64,000 nucleotides of DNA, taken from Ridgeia piscesae. Taxonomy: Eukaryota > Annelida > Polychaeta > Sabellida > Siboglinidae. The stretch spans positions 1-64,000 of the forward strand of contig JAODUO010000886.1 in the NCBI GenBank assembly GCA_025642075.2, read 5' to 3'. Shown here piece after piece: positions 26,001 through 36,238 of the stretch; position 1 is the first letter of the stretch, and every line of letters begins with the position of its first letter. A program made the position numbers and the translations under genes. The notes under the pieces are model-generated. The model ran no database searches and was not told where the DNA came from. It worked only from the letters and a program-made list of their open reading frames with translations.

Positions 26001-29000
26001 ATATCATCATGTACACAAGGCAGTATAAGTCGATATCATCATGTACACAAGGCAGTATCAGTCAATATCATCGTGTACACAAGGCAGTATCAGTCAATAT
26101 CATCGTGTACACAAGGCAGTATCAGTCAATATCATCATGTACACAAGATAGTATCAGTCAATATCATCGTGTACACAAGGCAGTATCAGTCAATATCATC
26201 GTGTACACAAGGCAGTATCAGTCAATATCATCGTGTACACAAGGCAGTATCAGTCAATATCATCATGTACACAAGGCAGTATCAGTCAATATAATTATAT
26301 ACACAAGGCAGTATCAGTCAATATCATCATGTACACAAGGCAGTATCAGTCAAAATCATCACGTACACAAGGCAGTATCAGTCAATATCATTATGTAGAT
26401 GATATCAGTGAATACCATCATGTAGACCATCATGTAGACATCATGTAGACATCATGTGTAGGCAATACCAACCAATAAGATCCCGAAGGCAAAGTCTGAG
26501 ACTAAGTCTTGGTCAAGATCACTCTGTTTGCATTCTCACTGTAGAATCACTACCTCATAAAGACTCAACTGATATCATTATGAAGACAAATCTTCAGTCA
26601 GTGTCATACTGTAGACATTATTGTATTCTAAATCTTTGTAAATGTCACCACGTAGGTAATCTCAGTCAGTAGTATGTTATATTTAATAAGCATGTTGTTA
26701 AAATTAAAAGCTTCAAAAAGTCCACCGAAATAAATGACATGTGATACAGTTAGAATGTGTACAAAATACACTAACTTTCAGTGAATTTTTTCAAACCGCT
26801 TATTTCAAATTGTTATGGTGTATCTTTTAATAAACCATGTCAGGAAAATTAAACAAGAAACCATGCACTAATATGAATTCGCACTTCCATATTGGTTCAA
26901 GAAAACAGGCAACTGAAAACACATATAAACATAAAGCAATAAACCACCTAATGGGCTTGCTACCACATCTAAAAATGTCAGCTGTAGCTATACATGTGAG
27001 ATATGCTCAGAAAGATGAATTAATACACTAATACAGATTCAAACTGTTCTATAGTATATATACAGTATATACAATTTGCAAGCTATTTTTGTGTTTATTA
27101 ATATTAGTCTGTTAACATTTTAATCTGGCACTATACTTTTTAAATTATTTTATTTTATTATGATTTTGACGAACAATGGGTCAATTTATGGCTCCACGAG
27201 CAGCCAACAGTACAGGTGAACAATGCCTCGTTAACAGTTAGTATAGTCTCACTTCTAAAGCTTAATAAACAGTGCAACTGGAACAAATCAAAAACAAAAC
27301 AGTTATGGAATTCCATAATACCTGGGTCACCCCACATATATATAATTTGGAGCCAAAGGATACATTAAGTTTGAACCAGGAAGAAGAGATTCAAACTGAT
27401 TATTGTGGCTTCAACTTAACAATGACAGAATGAAAGAAAATTAAACTGTGGTCTTGGATTAAGGCAGTTGATAGTCACGAGTGAAGATGACAGCTGAAGG
27501 CCACATGTCAACACAGAAGACAGCGGATAGCCATGGGTTAAGAACTCAACACAGAAGACAGCGGATAGCCATGGGTTAAGAACTCAACACAGAAGACAGC
27601 GGATAGCCATGGGTTAAGAACTCAACACAGAAGACAGCGGATAGCCATGGGTTAAGAACTCAACACAGAAGACAGCGGATAGCCATGGGTTAAGAACTCA
27701 ACACAGAAGATAGTGGATAGCCATGGGTTAAGAACTCAACACAGAAGACAGCGGATAGCCATGGGTTAAGAACTCAAAACAAAAGACAGCGGATAGCCAT
27801 GGGTTAAGAACTCAAGACAAAAGACAGCGGATAGCCATGGGTTAAGAACTCAACACAGAAGACAGCGGATAGCCATGGATTAAGAACTAAACAGAGAAGA
27901 CAGCGGATAGCCATGGGTTAAGAACTCAACAGAGAAGACAGCTGGGTTAAAGCAGAAGACAGTTGATAGTCATGACATAAGAAAAACATTTGCTAGCCAT
28001 GGAGTGAGACAGTTCGTAATCAGGGGTTAAACAGAAGAGAGTTAATAGTGAAGGGTTAAGACATAAGCCAGAAAGTGGTGGGTTACAGTAGAAGAGAGCT
28101 GATAGTCATGGGTTATGATGGCAATATCAAGCATAATAAAAAATGAAATTAAGATACCAAGCAAATTAAGTAGAAACAGTTCCACAAGAGACTGCCTGTG
28201 TGTGACGGCTATGAAGTGAGGAACAAGATCACCAGTGGGATAAGACACCAGTGAATGCAAGCTACCCTTAACCCTTTCCATCTGCATTTCACAGAGCTGT
28301 CAAGGTTTTTTATAGACATCTAGAGTGACTCGGGAATATCCATATTAATTCTGCTATGTACGTGTGTGAAATTTTTTGAAACTGGTGACTTATTTATCTT
28401 CCTCAAAGTAGTTTACTCTGTAGTGTGTAGTGTCATACTGAATAGAATCACAACACTAGAAAACACATAAGCCTGATTTACCGTGGCATGTGTAGGGTCT
28501 GACTGAATAGAATTACAACACTACAAAACACATAAGCCTGATTTACCGTGGCATGTGAAGTGTCTGACTGAATAGAATTACAACACTACAAAACACAACA
28601 GCCAGATTTACTGTGGCATGTGAAGTGTCTGACTGAATAGAATCACAACACTACAAAACACATAAGCCTGATTTACTGTGGCATGTGAAGTGCCTGACTG
28701 AACAGAATCACAACACTACAAAACACATAAGCCAGATTTACAGTGGCATGTGTAGTGTCTGACTGAATACAATCACAATACTACAAAACACATAAGCCAG
28801 ATAGAGAGTGGCATGTGAAGTGTCTGAATGAGAAAAACATTATAAACCAAACACACATAAGCGAGTAAAAGATTAATCCAACACACTTTGGGCTTGTGAA
28901 CCTACAAACCCGTGATTTTCATATAAAGGAGGGTTTCTAGACAGTTCAAAGCAAGTGATCATGACAAGTACACCAGGCAACCAGTACAGGAGAGATTGGG

Positions 29001-30910
29001 TGGTGACTGTCTTGAAAGTTGCAATTCTTAGAAATGTCACTCATTTTATACTTCACGTTAGTTTTGTGAAACAGATGAAGCATAGTAAGAAGCAAAAAAA
29101 TTATAACCTTAACCAGCTTCACTCGACGGCGACTTTTCATCATCTAGAAGAACACAAAAGTGGTGAAAAGTTATGTTTCCATTGTCACTAATTCTATGAA
29201 TTGACAAGAGTTCTGTAGGTCAGCCAATCAACAGGTGTCAATGAATGACCACATTTACTCCTTTGGTTCCAGCCAGTTAAACAAAGTGACATGCTCCTGT
29301 CAGTGTCCTGTATGAAGTAGACCAACAACAAGGACACTTTAAGATAGCCACCTTTGATAGCTAGTTTGCTTTTCCTGGTTTCTGGAGAATGAAAGATTTC
29401 TCAGATGTACATGTATCTAGATTACCTTGTTTCATGACTGTTATCTTTAAAAACAGCTAAAATAAATTTTGGAAAAGATAATTTTATATATTTTAAATGG
29501 TTATAAAAAAGCTATTTTACAATAAAATTATGAATCTACACTGACAGTTGACAAATGGGGAATGTAGGTTTTAATAAACATTTTAAAATTGTAAACGGCT
29601 GTCAGTTTTGCATAAGGTAAAATGTGATACAGCCCTCTGGCCAAATATTTTTATGTGTGCCAAATGCTAAAAAAGTCAAATGCACGCACATAAGCTGGGA
29701 AAAACAAACCAAGGTTAGGTGTAATTGAAAGGAAAAAACATAACACAAAAGGGTTGTGAGTGTAAAACTGATACCTAAAGAAGTGTTGGGAAAGAAACAA
29801 ATGATAACAAAACAAACAAGAGCTGTTAGGTTAGTGACGGAGGTGAATGCAGAGACATGGAGCGATCTTGTGAGGTCAACTCCACTACCAGCAGCTCTTA
29901 CCACCCGCGGCTTCTCATTCATTAGCGATGTCTCGCTATGATTTCGTGAAATTCTTTCTGTGCCATCAGAAGACGAACAATGTTCGCAGTCAAGTGTGAC
30001 GAGTGGTCGACACTTATGATGACATGTGTACTGACAGTCTGAAGCAGAAGAAGGGGACAACGGCAGGTTTAATCACTAGAATGTAATCTTTCAACAATAC
30101 CAACCTCATTGTAGAACTCCGATGAACGTGGACGGCGCCATCTGGTGTAGAGTCCTGGTCGACTGGAGGTATCTGAAAAGTCTGCACTGCGTCGCTTTGC
30201 GAGGTACTGCTTTCTGTCAACTCCGGCACGGTTCCGACGTAACATTGGCCGCTCACCCAACAGCAGTGGCCCCTGTTGGCGGCTGATGCTAGCATTACCA
30301 AACAACCAATCAGAAAACAGGTCCCTTGCTCGCCGTCTCCGCCGCACTGACGCAGAGTCACCACCAAGGTTGTCAAGGTCATCTAGAAGGTCGGCAAAGA
30401 GTTTATCACTTCGATCACACAAATGACTAAATTGTGAACATGAAGACGAGTCACTGTTTGATTCACTGACATTGTCTTCCCTGCCACTACCATGGTGGTC
30501 ATGGGACGGTCTTGTTGAGAATGGTGTAGATGAGAAAGAACTGTCTTTGGCTGAATGCTTGAATAAAGGGGACATGGAGCGTCGTCTTGAACTACATGTT
30601 GTTGGTGTGTGTTCATTGCCAAAGCAACCACTGTGTCTAGTTTGTGTGACACTGCGAGTTGACATAGCACTAGAACTGTTTACTCTCAGATCTGTCGCCT
30701 CATTTTCAAATTCCTCTACAACTCTGTCGAAACTCGCCCACCGACTGTCTTGTGAGAGGGAGGCAGAAGTTCTAGATTTTGGGGAAAACAATAACTCGCT
30801 GAAAACACGATCAAATTCATCCATCTCGTCTCGTAGAAATGACTTGGGCCGGCCGCCACTGCCATGTGGCTCTCCTCTGTGGCTGCTAGCTGCAGATAGA
30901 TTTGATTCGC
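15008..30910 (-). CDS. RASSF1/RASSF5-type Ras-association protein (spliced gene)
   Basis: Exons in order: 30910-30101 (probable), 30038-29902, 24570-24409, 20879-20668, 20181-20075, 18352-18234, 15190-15008. The last six join without any phase conflict and give 306 residues to the TGA. They hold the second half of a C1 zinc finger (C-x4-H-x2-C-x7-C), a linker with E-E-L-R-C-C-I-Q-A-F-N, an RA domain (G-F-I-R-V-H-L-N-L-I-R-P to V-L-Q-E-N-D-T-G-E-I) and a SARAH helix (L-P-E-L-E-N-F-L-K-I-L). This is the layout of RASSF1A and RASSF5, adaptors that bind Ras/Rap GTPases and pair with Hippo (MST) kinases through SARAH; that role comes from vertebrate and fly work. The first half of C1 was not found in the window and may sit on an alternative first exon. 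I cannot separate RASSF1 from RASSF5 by eye. Confidence 0.9.
15191..16400. repeat. 39-bp array built from the last 3' splice site
   Basis: About 30 units fill the end of the last RASSF intron. On the - strand each unit ends TTGTTGTTCATGCAG and is followed by TGGGAGGTGTTCAGTCT, a close copy of the true junction and exon start. The unit is 13 codons (W-E-V-F-S-L-T-L-L-L-F-M-Q). The frame of the SARAH exon stays open from 15190 to about 16582. Units vary slightly (CATGCAG, CATGCAT, CGTGCAG). Confidence 0.95.
16490..18105. repeat. 54-bp array, partly a 108-bp higher-order repeat
   Basis: About 30 units. From 16940 to 17990 two unit types alternate: one with CACTGTACAG and GGCCAGTTCCAGCAGCAAG, the other with CACCGTACAG and AATCCAGTTCCGGCAGAAAG. 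On the - strand each unit has TTGTTGTCTGTACAG|TGGGAGG (or its G-for-A variant), which resembles the true acceptor of the last exon. The array is therefore probably an older relative of the 39-bp array. Long open frames on both strands exist only because 54 is a multiple of three. Confidence 0.95.
18234..18352 (-). CDS. RASSF exon: end of RA domain
   Basis: The acceptor is TGTTGCAG|TGAGG and the donor is ATCATT|GTGAGT. Entering in phase 1 and leaving in phase 0, it encodes V-R-M-Q-R-L-P-D-D-Q-C-P-L to V-L-Q-E-N-D-T-G-E-I-I. This matches the last strands of the RASSF RA domain (human V-L-K-E-N-D-S-G-E-V). The exon runs straight into the SARAH exon by phase. Confidence 0.92.
18353..19975. repeat. 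22-bp array built from a 3' splice site
   Basis: About 73 units of CACTGCAACACACACTACCAGT and close variants (ATAAGT for CCAGT, CACCAC for CAACAC). On the - strand each unit contains GTGTTGCAG|TGA, a copy of the true RASSF acceptor at 18353. The array fills nearly all of the intron between 18353 and 20074. Confidence 0.95.
19970..20062. repeat. (CA)n/(CGCA)n microsatellite
   Basis: Mixed CACA, GCATGCACA and CGCGCACA steps end in a pure CA run. It lies 12 bp below the RASSF donor at 20075. Confidence 0.9.
20075..20181 (-). CDS. RASSF exon: middle of RA domain
   Basis: The acceptor is GTGTTTCAG|TGAG and the donor is GGCAAAG|GTATAG. It enters in phase 2 and leaves in phase 1. It encodes S-E-T-T-T-E-Q-V-I-R-A-L-L-A-K-Y-K-I-T-D-N-P-R-K-F-A-L-Y-E, split here by line only; this is the helix and the K-F-A-L-Y-E strand typical of RASSF RA domains. 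Confidence 0.93.
20182..20667 (-). other. RASSF intron of 486 bp without an array
   Basis: Unlike most introns of this gene it holds no tandem repeat. A C/T-rich stretch (20280-20470) forms open frames on the + strand that I do not consider coding. Confidence 0.7.
20668..20879 (-). CDS. RASSF exon: start of RA domain
   Basis: The acceptor is TTCTCCTTGCCAG|GACC and the donor is ATCTGCAG|GTGAGC, in phases 0 to 2. It encodes T-F-Q-G-F-I-R-V-H-L-N-L-I-R-P-I-N-M, a Pro/Ser then Glu-rich loop (E-V-V-E-E-E-E-E), and T-S-F-Y-L-P-K-N-T-T-K-V-V-H-I-C. Human RASSF1 has the equivalent G-F-I-K-V-Q-L-K-L-V-R-P and T-S-F-Y-L-P-K, so the family assignment is firm. Confidence 0.95.
20930..23420. repeat. 55-57 bp intronic array with 227-bp higher-order repeat
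   Basis: About 44 units of GTAGATAATACTACACTTTG..., with a 55-bp (TATGAG) or 57-bp (TATATGAG) form. A marker unit with TTTGATATATGAG occurs at 21751, 22033, 22260 and 22487. The last two spacings of 227 bp equal four units. From about 22640 the units change to a diverged form (CATAGGTAATAATACACTAT). The array starts about 50 bp from the 20879 acceptor. Confidence 0.93.
23421..24140. other. Unique intron sequence
   Basis: Part of the intron between 24409 and 20879. No coding exon recognised. Confidence 0.5.
24150..24347. repeat. (AAAC)n/(AACC AAAC)n microsatellite
   Basis: A pure tetranucleotide array of CAAA and CCAAA steps lies 62 bp below the RASSF donor at 24409. On the - strand it reads GTTT/GGTTTG. 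Confidence 0.95.
24409..24570 (-). CDS. RASSF exon: linker between C1 and RA
   Basis: The acceptor is TTTGCCTACAG|GATG and the donor is ACACTG|GTCAGT. It is phase 0 on both sides, with 54 codons. It encodes D-D-A-D-S-G-Y-H-T-G-N-S, an Ala-rich stretch, then L-S-R-E-E-L-R-C-C-I-Q-A-F-N and H-G-L-I-M-T-L. This matches human RASSF1 L-S-Q-A-E-I-E-Q-K-I-K-E-Y-N and N-L-F-M-S-L, the segment just before RA. The donor GTCAGT is weaker than usual. Confidence 0.9.
24571..25137. repeat. 28-29 bp array built from a 3' splice site, four-unit higher order
   Basis: About 20 units. On the - strand each reads GATGATGCTGACTGAGA then TTTGCCTACAG or a variant, a copy of the true acceptor at 24571 and the first 13 bases of the exon. 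Unit types (ctgtaggc, ctatagcc, ctttaggc, ccttaggc) repeat in the same order three times between 24570 and 24900, so blocks of four units were amplified together. Confidence 0.95.
25138..26400. repeat. 32-bp array, likely offshoot of the 29-bp array
   Basis: About 39 units of CATGTACACAAGGCAGTATC followed by AGTCAATATCAT. The core GTATCAGTCAATATCATC resembles TCTCAGTCAGCATCATC of the neighbouring array. Open frames of up to 278 codons on the + strand are repeat by-products. Confidence 0.95.
26401..27470. other. Decayed repeat remnants then unique intron DNA
   Basis: 26400-26680 contains scattered remnants of the 29/32-bp repeats (GGCAAAGTCT, CAGTCAGTGTCAT, CTCAGTCAGTAG). The rest to 27470 is unique and AT-rich. 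No exon is seen. Confidence 0.55.
27490..27945. repeat. 38-bp intronic tandem repeat
   Basis: About 12 copies of AACTCAACACAGAAGACAGC followed by GGATAGCCATGGGTTAAG. Copies decay at both ends. Confidence 0.93.
28430..28830. repeat. 65-bp intronic tandem repeat, about six copies
   Basis: The phrase CTGACTGAATAGAATCACAAC with AAAACACATAAGCC and GGCATGTGAAGTG recurs every 65 bp. It is unrelated to the 65-bp array at the left end of the window. Confidence 0.92.
28831..29901. other. Unique intron DNA
   Basis: Intron sequence just below the 29902 donor. No exon, RNA or array recognised. Confidence 0.5.
29902..30038 (-). CDS. RASSF exon: second half of C1 zinc finger
   Basis: The acceptor is CTTCTGCTTCAG|ACTG and the donor is CGGGTG|GTAAGA. 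It enters in phase 1 and leaves in phase 0. It encodes C-Q-Y-T-C-H-H-K-C-R-P-L-V-T-L-D-C, which has the spacing C-x4-H-x2-C-x7-C of the last ligands of a C1 domain. Human RASSF1A is also split at exactly this point, its first C1 half being on alternative exon 1-alpha. The remainder (S-S-S-D-G-T-E-R-I-S-R) is a polar linker. Confidence 0.9.
30101..30910 (-). CDS. Ser/Arg-rich exon, probable upstream RASSF exon
   Basis: The acceptor is TATTATGTTGCAG|GCGAATC and the frame is open for 269 codons. The sequence is Ser-rich and low in order, with R-D-E-M-D-E-F-D-R-V-F-S-E-L-L near the start, a Ser/His middle, D-K-L-F-A-D-L-L-D-D-L-D-N-L, and an Arg-rich end. Donor GTATTG after 30101 gives phase 1, which fits the next exon (30038) but leaves a 62-bp intron. 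A GTTGGT donor after 30105 would give phase 0 and would not fit. Phase 1 on both sides means the exon can be skipped without a frame change. It shows no known domain and its membership in the RASSF gene is inferred from strand, spacing and phase. Confidence 0.7.
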
Positions 30911-30934
30911 CTGCAACATAATAATTAAACACAG

Positions 30935-32560
30935 CTTGCTCGTGACCTCAATACAACGTACAACTGACTAGTACTGATTACTAGAAACTCTGGTGGCTGC
31001 ATCTAGCGATACTTGCTTCTGACCTCAATACAATGTATGACTTACTAGTACTGATTACTAGAAACTCTGGTGGCTGGATCAGGTGATACTTGTTCATGAC
31101 CTCAATACAACGTACAACTGATTAGTACTGATTACTAGTAACTCTGGTGGCTGGATCAGGTGATACTTGTTCATGACCTCAATACAACATACAACTGACT
31201 AGTACTGGTTACTAGTAACTCTGGTGGCTGGATCAGGTGATACTTGTTCATGACCTCAATACAACGTACAACTGACTAGTACTGATTACTAGTAACTCTG
31301 GTGGCTAGATCTACTGATACTTGTTCATGACCTCAATACAACATACAACTGACCAGTACTGATTACTAGAAACTCTGGTGGCTGCATCTAGCGATACTTG
31401 CTTGTGACCTCAATACAACATATGACTTACTAGTACCGATTACTAGAAATTCTGGTGGCTGGATCAGGTGATACTTGTTCATGACCTCAATACAATGTAC
31501 AACTGACTAGTACTGATTACTGGAAACTCTGGTGGCTAGTTCTACTGATACTTGTTCATGACCTCAATACAACGTACAACTTACTAGTACTGATTACTAG
31601 AAACTCTGGTGGCTAAATCTAGTGATACTTGTTCATGACCTCAATACAATGTACAACTGACTAGTACTGATTACTAGAAACTCTGGTGGCTGCATCTAGC
31701 GATACTTGTTCATGACCTCAATACAATGTACGACTTACTAGTACTGATTACTAGAAACTCTGGTGGCTGGATCAGGTGATGCTTGTTCATGACCTCAATA
31801 CAATGTACAACTGACTAGTACTGATTACTAGAAACTCTGGTGGCTGGATCAGTTGATACTTGTTCATGACCTCAATTCAATGTACAACTGACTAGTACTG
31901 ATTAGTAGAAACAATGGTGGCTGCATCTAGCGATACTTGCTCGTGACCTCAATACAACGTACGACTGACTAGTACTGATTACTAGAAACTCTGGTGGCTG
32001 GATCAGGTGATACTTGTTCATGACCTCAATACAACGTATGACTTACTAGTACTGATTACTAGAAACTCTGGTGGCTGGATCAGTTGATACTTGTTCATGA
32101 CCTCAATACAATGTACAACTGACTAGTACTGATTACTAGAAACTCTGGTGGCTGGATCAGTTAATACTTGTTCATGACCTCAATACAATGTACAACTGAC
32201 TAGTACTGATTAGTAGAAACAATGGTGGCTGCATCTAGCGATACTTGCTCGTGACCTCAATACAACGTAGGACTGACTAGTACTGATTACTAGAAACTCT
32301 GTTGGCTGGATCAGGCGATACTTGTTCATGACCTCAATACAATGTACAACTGACTAGTACTGATTACTAGAAACTCTGGTGGCTGGATCAGGTGATGCTT
32401 GTTCATGACCTCAATACAATGTACAACTGACTAGTACTGATTACTAGAAACTCTGGTGGCTGGATCAGGAGATACTTGTTCGTGACCTCAATACAATGTA
32501 CAAACTACTAGAACCCCTGGTGGCTGGATCTAGCAAAATTATTAACTTGTCAAAATTAAA
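30935..32560. repeat. 77-bp tandem repeat
   Basis: About 21 units of GATACTTGTTCATGACCTCA..., ending CTCTGGTGGCTGGATCAGGT. It starts about 25 bp from the acceptor of the 30910 exon. Unit variants (cgacttac/caactgac; ctgcatctagc/ctggatcagg) recur in mixed order. Confidence 0.95.
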
Positions 32561-33345
32561 CCTCAATTTACAACTTTTTTTTACAAACCCTTTGAAAACA
32601 AAGTAACTTTGGGTCCCTCAGTTGAAAGAATATTTCACTATTACAAGAGTACAATCTGTGAATGTGGATCATTATGACTGTGTCACACCAAATTAACTGT
32701 AGGCAGCTACTAGTACTGATTACTAAGAAACTCGTGGGGCCCCTGGATCAGCGATGACTTGGTTCCAGGGGAACCTCAATACAATGTACAACTGACAAAA
32801 GTACTGAGTGAACTATCAAACTCTGGGGGCCCCGGGGAAAATCAGGTTAAATGCTGCGTTCATGACCTCAATACAATGTAGAACTAAAAACTAGTAGACA
32901 TACTAGAAACTCTGCTGGTGGACATCATCAGAACTTGTCTCCAGGGGAACCTCAATATCAATGTCCCAAACTACAAGAACATCTAGGGGGCCCCGGGGAA
33001 AATCTAAGAGAAACAAATTGAGTGGCTCATGAACTTAAGGGTCGATAACATATGCTCATGAATCTCATGGAGACTCACTAGAGACTATCAAAACTGCTGG
33101 TCTGGATGTGATCTTATCATGAACCATCATCAAAGATGCTTATAGACTATCTAGATGATCTGGTGGAGACATTGAGAGTCCCTCAGTACATGTCAAGACA
33201 TATGGTCACTGATTACATAGAGATCTGCGTGGAACTTGGATCATTAGAACTGCCAGTGACACTCATCAGAGTTCAAGACTGTCTGCAGTGCAGGGCTCAT
33301 CCTATGAGATCTGCCGTGACCATCATCAAGAGCACTCAGTGACTG
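32560..33345. repeat. Scrambled transition between two arrays
   Basis: Fragments of the 77-bp unit (CTCAATACAATGTACAACTG, TTCATGACCTCAATACAATG) are mixed with unusual GGGGCCCCGGGGAAAATC strings and increasing pieces of the next array (CATCATCAAGAG). The gradual blend suggests either very decayed sequence or a poor consensus. Confidence 0.7.
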
Positions 33346-35450
33346 CCACTAGAATCATGAGCATCATCAAGAGATGCTGCCAGTGGAGACATCATCAAGA
33401 GACATCATCAAGAGATGCTGCCAGTGGAGACATCATCAAGAGACATCATCAAGAGATGCTGCCAGTGGAGACATCATCAGAAGACATCATCAGAGATGCT
33501 GAGTGGAGACATCATCAAGACTCAGAATGTAAAACATCATCAAGAGATGCTGCCAGTGGAGACATCATCAAGAGATGCTGCCAGTGGAACATCATCAGAA
33601 CATCATCAAGATGCCAGTAGACATCATCAGAGAGTATCAAGGTGCTGCCAGTGGAGACATCATCAAGAGATGCTGCCAGTGGAGACATCATCAAGAGACA
33701 TCATCAAGAGATGCTGCCAGTGGGTCACATCCCATTCATAAAGACATCATCAGACTGCAGATCGTAAAACATCAAGAGGCTCCAGTGGAGACATCATCAG
33801 AGACACTCAAGAGATGCTGCCAGTGAGACATCATCAAGAGACATCATCAAGAGATGCTGCCAGGGGAAACATCATAGAACATCATCAAGAGACCATGACA
33901 TCACAAAAGCATAAAGAATGCTGCCAGTGGAGACATCATCAAGAGACATCATCAAGAGATGCTGCCAGTGGAGACATCATCAAGAGACATCAAGAGATGC
34001 TGCCAGTGGAGACATCATCAAGAGACATCATCAAGAGATGCTGCCAGTGGAGACATCATCAAGAGACATCATCAAGAGATGCTGCCAGTGGAGACATCAT
34101 CAAGAGATGCTGCCAGTGGAGACATCATCAAGAGACATCATCAAGAGATGCTGCCAGTGGAGACATCATCAAGAAATCATCAAGAGATGCTGCCAGTGGA
34201 GACATCATCAAGAGACATCATCAAGAGATGCTGCCAGTGGAGACATCATCAAGAGATGCTGCCAGTGGAGACATCATCAAGAGACATCATCAAGAGATGC
34301 TGCCAGTGGAGACATCATCAAGAGATGCTGCCAGTGGAGACATCATCAAGAGACATCATCAAGAGATGCTGCCAGTGGAGACATCATAAAAGATCATCAA
34401 GAGATGCTGCCAGTGGAGACATCATCAAGAGACATCATCAAGAGATGCTGCCAGTGGAGACATCATCAAGAGACATCATCAAGAGATGCTGCCAGTGGAG
34501 ACATCATCAAGAGACATCATCAAGAGATGCTGCCAGTGGAGACATCATCAAAAGACATCAAGAGATGCTGCCAGTGGAGACATCATCAAGAGACATCATC
34601 AAGAGATGCTGCCAGTGGAGACATCATCAAGAGACATCAAGAGATGCTGCCAGTGGAGACATCATCAAGAGACATCATCAAGAGATGCTGCCAGTGGAGA
34701 CATCATCAAGAGACATCCAAGAGATGCTGCCAGTGGAGACATCATCAAGAGACATCATCAAGAGATGCTGCCAGTGGAGACATCATCAAGAGACATCATC
34801 AAGAGATGCTGCCAGTGGAGACATCATCAAAAGACATCAAGAGATGCTGCCAGTGGAGACATCATCAAGAGACATCATCAAGAGATGCTGCCAGTGGAGA
34901 CATCATCAAGAGACATCATCAAGAGATGCTGCCAGTGGAGACATCATCAAGAGACATCATCAAGAGATGCTGCCAGTGGAGACATCATCAAGAGACATCA
35001 TCAAAAGAATCAAGAGATGCTGCCAGTGGAGACATCATCAAGAGACATCATCAAGAGATGCTGCCAGTGGAGACATCATCAAGAGACATCATCAAGAGAT
35101 GCTGCCAGTGGAGACATCATCAAGAGACATCATCAAGAGATGCTGCCAGTGGAGACATCATCAAGAGACATCATCAAGAGATGCTGCCAGTGGAGACATC
35201 ATCAAGAGACATCATCAAGAGATGCTGCCAGTGGAGACATCATCAAAAGACATCAAGAGATGCTACCAGTGGAGACATCATCAAGAGACATCATCAAGAG
35301 ATGCTGTCAGTGGAGACATCATCAAGAGATGCTGCCAAAGCAGAAATCATCAAGAGATGCTATCAGTGGAGAAATCATCAAGAGATGCTATCAGTGGAGA
35401 AATCATCAAGAGATGCTATCAGTGGAGACATCATCAAGAGATGCTGCCAG
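33346..35450. repeat. 26/41-bp compound array
   Basis: Unit GATGCTGCCAGTGGAGACAT CATCAAGA (26 bp core plus joint), with or without an extra 15-bp GACATCATCAAGAGA step, giving periods of 26 and 41 bp. There are about 55 units. Units before 33900 carry many indels, units after are nearly identical. Open frames of about 510 codons in the + direction are by-products. Confidence 0.93.
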
Positions 35451-35985
35451 TAAGACTGGTTGCAGTGGTACTGCCCTACATACTATAGATTATCATAAGA
35501 AGTATAAATACACCCCTACAGCCGTTCTCCCTGCAGCCATCACAGCATACAAATCATTATGCTCATCAGTCATGTGGATAACATTAAACACTGCCAGAAA
35601 CTGTCTCCTGTAGATCTCATAATGACTGCTTTATGTTTGTATGTTGTGCTATGGCTTCTCTAGTTTCTTGAGCTGTTGCACTAGTTAACTGGGTGTAGGG
35701 GTGATTATGAGCTGTACTTGCATGGTGGCACTGTGGGCTGCCTGCATGGGTCACTGGACTAGCCAGTCCACCCATCAGTGCCTTGACCCCTGCTGGGATT
35801 ATGGCAAGAAGCTTGTTTGTTCACCCAGCAGCTAAGAGGAGTGAAGTGAACTGAGGCAATGTGGGGGGAAGGGCTTTAACAACAAGAGCATTACATCATT
35901 TACATTGTACCCTTGACTACAAGCACAATGTAAGAGCCACACAAGAACATACATAAGAACATACATACATGCACACATACATATA
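35451..35985. other. Unique DNA between arrays
   Basis: No gene recognised on either strand. Confidence 0.5.
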
Positions 35986-36238
35986 TATTTGACATGCACA
36001 CACACTTGACACACAAACTTGACACACACACTTGACACACACACACACGCACGCACACACGCACGCACGCACGCATGCGAGCGCGCATTCAGACAAACAT
36101 GTACACACACACACACGCACACAGGTACACAAGCACACAGGCACACACATATGCACGCACACACACACATATGCATGCATGCACGCACGCACACACACGC
36201 ACGCACGCACACACACAACACACACACACACACTTACA
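35986..36238. repeat. (CA)n/(CGCA)n-rich microsatellite
   Basis: CACACA, GCACGCACG and ATGCATGCACG steps over 250 bp. These are potential Z-DNA-forming alternating purine-pyrimidine tracts. Confidence 0.9.

Noticed and set aside
25146..26398. Open frame of 278 codons with Y-Q-S-I-S-S-C-T-Q-G repeats
   Set aside because: The 32-bp repeat reads through all three frames in turn, and it lies inside a RASSF intron.
28955..29191. Open frames of 65-78 codons on both strands
   Set aside because: No domain, no splice support, low-complexity residues; lies in an intron.
30472..30921. + strand open frame of 149 codons
   Set aside because: Shadow of the longer - strand exon, which has splice sites and a protein-like composition.
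33918..35488. Two overlapping open frames of about 510 codons
   Set aside because: Overlapping frames on the same repeat; the period mix of 26 and 41 bp cycles the same peptide through all frames.
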